Source: Chitinophaga sp. MM2321
GTDB taxonomy: Bacteria > Bacteroidota > Bacteroidia > Chitinophagales > Chitinophagaceae
Assembly (NCBI RefSeq): GCF_964033635.1
Contig: NZ_OZ035533.1
Coordinates: 3,906,001 to 3,970,000 of the forward strand
Length of the DNA stretch: 64,000 nucleotides
Direction: 5' to 3'
In this document: positions 57,385-64,000 of the stretch, one piece after another
Layout: every line of letters begins with the position of its first letter
Numbering within the stretch: position 1 is the stretch's first letter
Position numbers and translations under genes: made by a program
The notes under the pieces: model-generated
Told to the model about the DNA's origin: nothing
The model's database searches: none
What the model saw: only the letters and a program-made list of their open reading frames with translations

Positions 57385-58651
57385 CTTGTAAAACAACCTG
57401 TGCCACCTTTATACGCTTACCTTTTCTGCAACCTGTATAGCCATAATACAACAGGAAAAAGTAAAGCGGCAACAATATCACATATGCCTGCTGCAAGTTA
57501 CTTTTAACAGCTATTGCCCCAAATAGCGTGGGCGTTATTGCTCCCCCTACAATACCCATGATTAAAAAAGCAGCACCCCGTTCGGTGTAGGCGCCCAATC
57601 CTTTCAATGCCAGCGGCCAGATGGCTGGCCAGATCAACGCATTGCAAAGCCCCAGCATCACCACGCTCCATACGGAAAAACTGCCGGGTGTAACCAGGAT
57701 AACAAGGGTTAAAATCATTCCCAGGCCCGCACAGCCAATCAAAGTATTCCGCTGACTGATATAACGGGGAATAGCAGCTATGCCAAACAAATATCCTGTT
57801 ATCATCACTACCAGCGTATAAGTAGCAAAGTACCTCGCATGTAAGAAAGAAAAGCCATGAAATTCTGCATAGCTGATAACTGAATCAACCGCCAGGACTT
57901 CTACACTTACGCCACAAAAAATGGCGAAAGTGCCCAGCATCAGATGGGGAAAGCGGAAAATACTTTCTTTTTCAATATTACTTTTTTGCGCTTGCTTAAT
58001 ATCCGGCAACCCGGAAAAATAAATAATTAACCCGAGCAAGATAAGTACGGCTGCCATCACGCCGTAAGGCGTCTGCAACCGGAGGATCAATTGCTGTAAA
58101 ACATCGGTTGCCTGTTGTGGTAACAGACCTGGTAATGCGCTTTTAATGTCATCTATTTCCTGTGGACTTTTTGTTACCATTTTGAGCAGTATCAGCGGGG
58201 CTACTGCGCCGGCAACCTTATTGCATACGCCCATCAAACTCATACGGCTGGCAGCACTTTCAATTGGCCCCAGTATGGTAACATACGGATTGGCGGCGGT
58301 TTGTAACAGTGTAAGCCCCGTAGCCTGCACAAATAATCCCACAAGAAACATCGGGTAGTTCCTGAAATGGGCCGCAGGAATAAATAACAGGGCACCCAAA
58401 GCCATCACAAAAAGACCCAGCATCATTCCTTTTTTCAAACCCGTCCGCTCCAATATCCAGGAGGAAGGAAGAGCCATGATAAAATAGGAAATATAAAAAG
58501 CAAAGGCCACCATCATGGCCTCGCTTAAAGATAACTGCAACGATAGTTTGAAGTATGGAATAAGAATAGCATTTAACCAGCTAACAAACCCAAAAACAAA
58601 AAAAAGAAACCCAATGATCATCATGGGAGGTAAAAATTTCTTTTGCAGCAT
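57374..58651 (-). CDS. MFS sugar permease (FucP/GGP type)
   Basis: A 425-residue twelve-helix permease of the FHS/FucP family: FVFGFVSWLNAILIPYFKLS, LFVQATGLTLLQTAANPYVT, LGPIESAASRMSLMGVCNKV and the late GLGAYTERGAAFLIMGIVGG are shared with fucose and glucose/galactose transporters. It should take the monosaccharide product of the locus through the inner membrane with protons. Last gene of the minus-strand operon from the second SusC/SusD pair, 10 nt after the dioxygenase-like gene. Confidence 0.92.
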   Translation of the reverse strand: MLQKKFLPPMMIIGFLFFVFGFVSWLNAILIPYFKLSLQLSLSEAMMVAFAFYISYFIMALPSSWILERTGLKKGMMLGLFVMALGALLFIPAAHFRNYPMFLVGLFVQATGLTLLQTAANPYVTILGPIESAASRMSLMGVCNKVAGAVAPLILLKMVTKSPQEIDDIKSALPGLLPQQATDVLQQLILRLQTPYGVMAAVLILLGLIIYFSGLPDIKQAQKSNIEKESIFRFPHLMLGTFAIFCGVSVEVLAVDSVISYAEFHGFSFLHARYFATYTLVVMITGYLFGIAAIPRYISQRNTLIGCAGLGMILTLVILVTPGSFSVWSVVMLGLCNALIWPAIWPLALKGLGAYTERGAAFLIMGIVGGAITPTLFGAIAVKSNLQQAYVILLPLYFFLLYYGYTGCRKGKRIKVAQVVLQEQS

Positions 58652-58661
58652 ATCCTTTTTT

Positions 58662-59441
58662 TTATTTTTTAAAACCCTCGTTCCTTATCTTTCTCTCAGC
58701 AGCATTCCCGCTTCTGCCATGATCAAATCCCTCTTTTCTTTCCAGTGCAATCATTTCTTCCGGCCGGAAATTAATAATGAAAGCACGACGGTAACTATCG
58801 GTGTTGTTACCCCGGCTATAATGCAGGGTGGCGCCATGGTGTAAAACACAAGATCCCGCTTTTAATTCAATTCCCACTCCTTCGGCTTCTGTTGCGTCAC
58901 AGGAGAGGGCACTGCCCTCTCCACCGGCATTACGGTGAGGCCGTAGTGGTAATAGCTGCGAGCCTGGTATATACCACATACAGCCATTATTGAGTGTGGC
59001 TTCATCCAGTGCAAGCCAGCAGCTTACGGCTCTCTTATCCGGCATATTAATCCAGTACGCCGCATCCTGATGCCAGGGCGTAATAGTGGCCGTTTGGGGA
59101 GCCTTGTTTATGAGCATATCAAAATCCATTTGCATATCGGGGCCTTGCAGGTCCCGGGCTATATCAAGGGCTCTTTTGTGATAAGTCATACCAAGTACTT
59201 CCGGAGCAAAGTCACTTGGCCACATAATCTGTGTAATATTCTCGACCTTTTTATTATTCCCCAGCCCCACGCCGAGATCGGTCCGGTTTTTACCGGTATC
59301 TATGCTGCCGTCCAGGAACCGGTTATAAATTTTAAGATAGCTAGCCACTTCTTCAGGTGAAATAATATCTTCTACTACCAGGTACCCGTTGGTGTTGAAA
59401 AAATCTTTCTGTGCCGCGGTCAGTTGATGGATTTGATTCAT
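58662..59441 (-). CDS. Phytanoyl-CoA dioxygenase-family protein
   Basis: ATG 59441 (MNQIHQLTAAQKDFFNTNGY) gives 259 residues and a gap of 11 nt to the upstream gene; the frame from 59504 would overlap it. It is a Fe(II)/2-oxoglutarate oxygenase: TPWHQDAAYWINMPD supplies HxD, and SCVLHHGATLHYSRGNNT the second His, with an Arg for 2-oxoglutarate in RRAFIINFRPE. In glycan loci such enzymes are common yet unexplained; they may hydroxylate a sugar or its aglycon. Confidence 0.88.
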   Translation of the reverse strand: MNQIHQLTAAQKDFFNTNGYLVVEDIISPEEVASYLKIYNRFLDGSIDTGKNRTDLGVGLGNNKKVENITQIMWPSDFAPEVLGMTYHKRALDIARDLQGPDMQMDFDMLINKAPQTATITPWHQDAAYWINMPDKRAVSCWLALDEATLNNGCMWYIPGSQLLPLRPHRNAGGEGSALSCDATEAEGVGIELKAGSCVLHHGATLHYSRGNNTDSYRRAFIINFRPEEMIALERKEGFDHGRSGNAAERKIRNEGFKK

Positions 59442-59452
59442 ATCGTTATTTT

Positions 59453-60265
59453 TTAATTGTAGCGTGATTTGAGCAGTTGCATCATATAAAGGTTTATTTC
59501 CCATTGGTTCGCCAGTGGCTGCTGCGTAAACGGAGCAGCAGCCATATAAGGCGCAGGTCCAAATTCGGGTGTGATTGTTATGCCGCGATGCTTTTTTTGT
59601 TTACCTATATCAACTACAGTATCCCACCAGGCCAGGTGTTTCTCTACAGCAAATGCCCATTCGGGAAGACGGGGGTCCGTTACCTGCGCCCCTTGCGGAT
59701 GCCCCACCCTTGCATGGATATGATGGGATCTTTCCATAATGGGCACAAGCAACTCCTGCTGATCTTCCAGGTAAGATTCTGAAACCGTACAGAAATGTGA
59801 AAAATCTGCCGTAAAATTCAGCGCCGGGAATGTATTGAGATAGGCTCCGCACTGCGCGACGCAAAACGAAAATGTACCCCTGTGCGTTTCATGTACAATC
59901 TTTACACCTGATATCTTTTCTATCTCAACAGCTATCCCGATTAACGCCGCGTTCTGTTCAAAACTATAATAGTCCTTACCTGTATGGCAATTGATGAAAT
60001 AGGGTTCAAAAGAAACCAGCCATTCAAGGTGCTCCCGGTAACTTTCCCGGTAGCTGGCAAAATCCTTTCCTGCTGCAAAACATTGTTGACCGATAGTAAT
60101 AAGATCCAGCTCCCTGGCCAGTTCCATAAATGTTTCCCGTTGCGGATCGCCTGGTCTGAAACCAAATTCAATTCCATCATAGCCAGCCTGCTTTATTTTT
60201 AACAGCATGTCCCGAAGCGACCCATCAGCCATGCCCCACATAGGACAAAAAAAGAGTAAATCCAT
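59453..60265 (-). CDS. Sugar phosphate isomerase/epimerase-like TIM-barrel protein
   Basis: From ATG 60265 (MDLLFFCPMWGMADGSLRDM) a 270-residue AP endonuclease family 2 (xylose isomerase-like) barrel. YDGIEFGFRPGDPQRE carries the first metal Glu; KIVHETHRGTFSFCV the second; NFTADFSHFCTVSESY and HHIHARVGHPQG follow, ending with TITPEFGPAPYMA. Members isomerise or epimerise keto sugars; some act on 3-keto sugars, which fits the DUF1080 gene. 23 nt after susD-like stop. Confidence 0.88.
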   Translation of the reverse strand: MDLLFFCPMWGMADGSLRDMLLKIKQAGYDGIEFGFRPGDPQRETFMELARELDLITIGQQCFAAGKDFASYRESYREHLEWLVSFEPYFINCHTGKDYYSFEQNAALIGIAVEIEKISGVKIVHETHRGTFSFCVAQCGAYLNTFPALNFTADFSHFCTVSESYLEDQQELLVPIMERSHHIHARVGHPQGAQVTDPRLPEWAFAVEKHLAWWDTVVDIGKQKKHRGITITPEFGPAPYMAAAPFTQQPLANQWEINLYMMQLLKSRYN

Positions 60266-60288
60266 TTTCAGAAAAATTATACCGGCAC

Positions 60289-62034
60289 TCACCATCCGGG
60301 ATTGTTACCGCCCAACGCGGGATTAAGTACCAGCTGATCGGCAGGAAGCGGTGAGAGATAATCCCTGTTCACTTTAAACTTATATCCTGCTGACATCGCC
60401 GGTATGTTTTTGAAAAATTCAATATATCCCTGATCATCTACCGGATATTTATTTAATACTTCTGCTGGAAAAAGAGTAGCCCATTGTTTTAGTTTAGCGC
60501 CTTTCGGTTTCCAATTCAGGATCTGTGATCCGGCAGCGGCCCACCTGAAAATATCGTCATGACGAAAGCCCTCACAAGCCAGCTCCACTCTTCTTTCCCG
60601 GCGCACCTCATTGATAACAGGGGAAAGTCCCGGAAATAACCAGTTAGGATCAGGTGTGATACTACCAAGTTGCAGCGGCACCATGCCTACTCTTTCCCGC
60701 AATTTGTTAATGCTTTTATCTACGTCTGCCTGTGAAAGTGTTCCCAGTTCAGCCAGCGCCTCTGCGTAGTTCAGTAATACTTCTCCAAACCTGAAGTATA
60801 TCAGTGCCTGTGTTGAATTTTCCACTTGTTGGGAGGCTGTAGTCATATGCCCCTTCAATAATTCATAGCCGGTAGGTGCATTGGCAGAATTGGCCAGGTC
60901 CGGTTGCTGGAAAATGATATTCTGCGCATTGCCAGGACGGTTGCTGGTAATGATTGAACCGGGGACAAAGATGGTCTGGCTCAGGCGCGGGTCTCTGTTG
61001 GCAACAACATGTAACAATGAATCGTCGCCTTTGTAGCGGGAACTGCTGCTGATAGGCTGCCCGTCAGTACACAGGTAATCATCTACCAGGCTCTTTGTAA
61101 TGCCTCTGTCGAGCCCCAATGGAACAAAGAGATACCAACGGTTCGATAAACCCTGTGCATTATCAAACTTCCGCCATAGCATCACCTCTTTGCTGTTACC
61201 GTAATCACTCTGGTTAAATATTTCACGGTAAGCATTGGGTACACCCACGTTATCCAGGCTATAGCCACCGGAATTGTTCAGCAATTCACCAGCTACCGTA
61301 GCTGCTTTTTGCAGGTAAACGGTTCCATTCTGTCCTGTTACGCCGAATGGTGTGCCGGCATGATATTTTTCCCAGGTACCTTCATATAAAGCTACCCTGG
61401 ATTGAAAAAGCATCGCTGTTTCCCGGTTAAGCCGGGCAGCAGGTCCTTCGGCCCTGGCCGGAAGATATGCAATGGCCTGATCAAGATCATGCAATATAGA
61501 ATCCACAATAATGTTGCGTGGCAACCTGGCGCCATATAATTTAAGGCTATCCTGGCTACTCAGGGGCTCATTTATCCAGGGTAGGCCACCAAAGCGTTTA
61601 AGCATATTGAAGTAAAAGTATGCCCTGAAAAACAGCGTCTCCCCTACATATGGTTTTACATTATCCCAGGTGTCGTTTACCTTTCCGTAATTAGCCATAA
61701 AATAGTTGAGGGTACGCAGTGTTGTCCAGTCCCATCCCCCACCGCTGGCAGGTACAACAGCTTCCCCATTGAGCTCTGTATTATAAGGCGATTTGATCAT
61801 GTTATCACTACCCAGATCAGCGTCCAGGCCATAATATCCTACCTCAAAATACCCTGCATAGGAAGGCAGCATGGTGTTGTAATAATTATTCGCATATAGT
61901 TTAAGGTCATTGGAAGTTTTCCAGAATTCATGCTCGCTTATAATCACCTGTGGTGTTTGGTCCAGGAAATTTTTCTGACAGGAAACAGCAAGTATGCAAT
62001 AAATTATCAGGGAGAAAAAATATCTAGCTTTCAT
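60289..62034 (-). CDS. SusD/RagB-family outer-membrane glycan-binding lipoprotein
   Basis: A 581-residue SusD-like lipoprotein: MKARYFFSLIIYCILAVSCQ with Cys about 19, then KNFLDQTPQVIISEHEFWKT. Internal TPR-like motif YVGETLFFRAYFYFNMLKRF and the C-terminal RRERRVELACEGFRHDDIFR are typical of the SusD/RagB C-domain, with LVLNPALGGNNPGW as the end. The gene follows the susC-like gene by 12 nt, forming the surface import pair of the second locus. Confidence 0.95.
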   Translation of the reverse strand: MKARYFFSLIIYCILAVSCQKNFLDQTPQVIISEHEFWKTSNDLKLYANNYYNTMLPSYAGYFEVGYYGLDADLGSDNMIKSPYNTELNGEAVVPASGGGWDWTTLRTLNYFMANYGKVNDTWDNVKPYVGETLFFRAYFYFNMLKRFGGLPWINEPLSSQDSLKLYGARLPRNIIVDSILHDLDQAIAYLPARAEGPAARLNRETAMLFQSRVALYEGTWEKYHAGTPFGVTGQNGTVYLQKAATVAGELLNNSGGYSLDNVGVPNAYREIFNQSDYGNSKEVMLWRKFDNAQGLSNRWYLFVPLGLDRGITKSLVDDYLCTDGQPISSSSRYKGDDSLLHVVANRDPRLSQTIFVPGSIITSNRPGNAQNIIFQQPDLANSANAPTGYELLKGHMTTASQQVENSTQALIYFRFGEVLLNYAEALAELGTLSQADVDKSINKLRERVGMVPLQLGSITPDPNWLFPGLSPVINEVRRERRVELACEGFRHDDIFRWAAAGSQILNWKPKGAKLKQWATLFPAEVLNKYPVDDQGYIEFFKNIPAMSAGYKFKVNRDYLSPLPADQLVLNPALGGNNPGW

Positions 62035-62046
62035 ACTTATTAAATT

Positions 62047-64000
62047 TTAAAGGGTAACATTTAGCCCAAAAGAGAAAGTGCGCTGCATAGGATAAATTTT
62101 CGCATCGCCCACGGCCAGTTCCGGATCCAGTGATTTTTGCAGTTTTGTGAAAGTAGCCAGGTTGTCGCCACTCACGTATACCCGTAAACGTTGCAAGCCC
62201 ATTTTTGAAACTAATTGTGGAGAGAGATTGTATCCCACCTGGATATTTTTAATCCGCATGTAAGCAGCATTCTGCAGATATCTTGTTTGTACCTGCATGT
62301 TTTTACTCATCTCACCGGTCATATAGTATTTAGGAAAAAAACCGTCCGGCGTTGTTGTTGTCCACCGGTCCAGGTTCTGCTCAATCACGGTGCCCTGCCA
62401 CTCACTACCCACGATACCCCAGTACATAGCGGAAGAGATCCATACATCGCGCTTTGCAACCCCCTGGAAGAAAACAGACAGATCCAACCCTTTATAGGAG
62501 CCACCTAAAGAAAGCCCGTAAGCATATTGCGGTGTATTATTTCCAATCCTTTTCCTATCACCGGGATCACTTAATGTATTGGTACCAAAATCCACGCTAC
62601 CATCGCCATTGATATCTTTATAACGAACATCTCCCGGTGTCCAGTTACCACCAAAAACTTTTCCCTGACCAGGTGATTTCGCTACTTCATCGGTGGATTG
62701 AAAAAGGCCGCTGGTTTCATATCCCCATATTTCTCCCATCTGCATACCCTTATACCAATCGGATAACAAGCCGGTTGGATTGGGATATTTAATGACTGTG
62801 CTGTTGTAATTACTCAATACCCCCTTCACAAAATAATTAACGTCTCCTATCTGGTCATTCCAGCCCAGCGTTAATTCAAATCCTTTTGTGCGCATCGCTG
62901 CATTATTGGCCTTTGGTACCGCTGTACCCAATACCACTGGTAATGCCTGTGCGGGGCCTACGAAATCTTCCGCATCTCTTTTATACCAATCGAAAGATGC
63001 CGAAAGCCGGTTATCCAATAATTCCGCATCAATGCCGAAATCAAGTGACTTTATGGTAGCCCAGGTAAGCACTGGGTTCACCAAACCAGGTGGCGTGATG
63101 TATGCCTGCCGGCCATCACTGAATATCCAGTTACTAGACGTTGGCGATACGGTGCCGAGACCAGGGTAGAACGGATAATAATTATTCTGAGCGGCGTTAT
63201 CACCCCATTGATCCCCGAGTGTTCCATACGAACCCCTTATTTTGAATACATTCACCACTTTGGACAACTCATTCCAGAATACTTCTTTTGAAACAACATA
63301 TCCTGCCGATACAGATGGATACAGGTTCCACCGGCTGTTTTGCAGGAACCTGGAAGAGGCATCATACCGCCCGTTCACTTCCAGAAGATATTTTTCCTTA
63401 TAGTTATAGTTGAACCTTCCGAAGAACCCTTCAATAGCCAGGCGTATATCATTATCCCCCACAGAAGGATTCGGATTATAAGTAAGATTCAGAGAAGGGA
63501 TATCATTGGAATACAACAGGGAATTGCCTGCATTCAATGATTTCAATGTCCTGTAATCTTTGATAAATCCACCCAGTACCTGAAAATTATGCGCCCCTAC
63601 ATTCTTTTCATAGTTGGCATACAGGTTCATCACGTAATGGTCCTGTTTTATGTAGGATTTCTGCAGTGAATTATTCGGGTTGGTCTGAAACATCACTACT
63701 TTATTTCCACTAGGCAAAGTTGAATAAACAACTTTGTTGAAGTTCTCATCATTATAGTTCCTGCCATCATACGTAAAGTTGGCAGTAATATTCAGCCCCT
63801 TTACAGGTTTTAATACGATTTCTCCTGTCATCATGGATTTATCGTCTGTATAGGTTTTTCTGCCTCCTTCTGTAAACAATCCGATGTTGGAATAATCAGA
63901 ATAAAAACCGTCCGGGTTTTTGAATGGCGTAGTTGGCAACTTCCTTGCAATCTGGTGCATGTAATTACCCCCGGTTGCATCGTTATAAGTAGCTGGTGTA
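62047..64000 (-). CDS. SusC/RagA-family TonB-dependent transporter, 5' end outside window
   Basis: The frame runs open through the right edge: upstream of the internal Met at 63960 it continues back through at least 13 sense codons (TPATYNDATGGNY) without a stop, so this is the C-terminal 650 residues of a receptor of about 1000. The part seen is the beta-barrel: FLQNSRWNLYPSVSAGYVVS, VNVFKIRGSYGTLGDQWGDN, ELLDNRLSASFDWYKRDAED and the end TRTFSFGLNVTL-like (PMQRTFSFGLNVTL). Plug and signal lie outside. It makes the pair with SusD at 60289. Confidence 0.93.
   Translation of the reverse strand, partial: TPATYNDATGGNYMHQIARKLPTTPFKNPDGFYSDYSNIGLFTEGGRKTYTDDKSMMTGEIVLKPVKGLNITANFTYDGRNYNDENFNKVVYSTLPSGNKVVMFQTNPNNSLQKSYIKQDHYVMNLYANYEKNVGAHNFQVLGGFIKDYRTLKSLNAGNSLLYSNDIPSLNLTYNPNPSVGDNDIRLAIEGFFGRFNYNYKEKYLLEVNGRYDASSRFLQNSRWNLYPSVSAGYVVSKEVFWNELSKVVNVFKIRGSYGTLGDQWGDNAAQNNYYPFYPGLGTVSPTSSNWIFSDGRQAYITPPGLVNPVLTWATIKSLDFGIDAELLDNRLSASFDWYKRDAEDFVGPAQALPVVLGTAVPKANNAAMRTKGFELTLGWNDQIGDVNYFVKGVLSNYNSTVIKYPNPTGLLSDWYKGMQMGEIWGYETSGLFQSTDEVAKSPGQGKVFGGNWTPGDVRYKDINGDGSVDFGTNTLSDPGDRKRIGNNTPQYAYGLSLGGSYKGLDLSVFFQGVAKRDVWISSAMYWGIVGSEWQGTVIEQNLDRWTTTTPDGFFPKYYMTGEMSKNMQVQTRYLQNAAYMRIKNIQVGYNLSPQLVSKMGLQRLRVYVSGDNLATFTKLQKSLDPELAVGDAKIYPMQRTFSFGLNVTL

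Noticed and set aside
1..64000. CRISPR arrays and insertion sequences
   Set aside because: No regularly spaced repeats and no DDE transposase or terminal inverted repeats were seen on either strand.

Overview
The window looks like a chromosomal segment of a Bacteroidota species, most likely a Chitinophaga-like member of the Chitinophagaceae. The support is two SusC/SusD pairs, promoters of the Bacteroidota type (TAnnTTTG at -7, one with a perfect TTTG-N19-TAnnTTTG), starts without Shine-Dalgarno sequences, and a wealth of secreted glycan-active enzymes and lipoproteins. The assignment rests on gene content only.

Region 1 (1-30487) is one large glycan utilisation locus. A tight minus-strand operon of twelve genes (13145 down past position 1, gaps of 48 nt or less, two 4-nt overlaps) encodes an Asp-box sialidase-like protein, an AspA/AstE-like deacylase, two SDRs, a threonine-synthase-like PLP enzyme, an N-acetylneuraminate-lyase-like aldolase, RidA, an M81 (MlrC-like) protein, an SMP-30 lactonase, an aldo/keto reductase, a mutarotase-symporter fusion and a class III aminotransferase (cut by the left edge). 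A second minus-strand operon (29253 to 14372, closed by a strong terminator) encodes SusC, SusD, two tandem paralogous beta-propeller enzymes, two SGNH esterases, a GH20 hexosaminidase and a large TIM-barrel protein. A divergent alpha/beta hydrolase (13373) and a FadR-type GntR regulator (29792) complete the locus. A shared palindrome, ATATGT-N3-ACATAT, sits in both divergent intergenic regions and is the likely operator. The enzymes fit catabolism of an amino sugar or nonulosonic acid without kinases: oxidation, lactonase, deacylation, PLP-dependent ammonia loss helped by RidA, and aldol cleavage.

Region 2 (30911-33337) is a penicillin-acylase-family Ntn hydrolase, followed by tRNA-Lys(UUU) at 33413.

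Region 3 (about 33479-42545, AT-rich, 9 kb) is an integrative element in the 3' end of that tRNA gene. It carries a serine recombinase whose last codons are antisense to the tRNA, a 49-residue small ORF, an XRE regulator, a strongly structured leader or ncRNA (36040-36187) before two unknown genes, a HEPN protein, and a three-part minus-strand defence-like operon: a BsuBI/PstI-type adenine methyltransferase, a BsuBI/PstI N-terminal recognition domain joined (across an apparent frameshift) to an OLD/RecF-like ATPase, and a TOPRIM-like DUF4276-type protein. This combination, in which the nuclease half of a PstI-type enzyme is replaced by an ATPase plus TOPRIM pair, is the best candidate for an undescribed system.

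Region 4 (42.7-52.8 kb) is general chromosomal content: cupin lipoprotein, DinB/maleylpyruvate-isomerase-like protein, DUF488, Dyp-type peroxidase, a regulator-propeller lipoprotein, KptA, a GOB-like B3 metallo-beta-lactamase, a GlxA-type AraC regulator, an AHSA1 protein and a BBE-type FAD oxidase.

Region 5 (52.8-64 kb) is a second glycan locus: a DUF1080 lipoprotein, a TIM-barrel secreted protein, a lipoprotein, an exported amidohydrolase, and an operon of SusC (cut by the right edge), SusD, a sugar isomerase/epimerase, a phytanoyl-CoA-dioxygenase-like enzyme and a FucP-type transporter. Most genes of the window lie on the minus strand.
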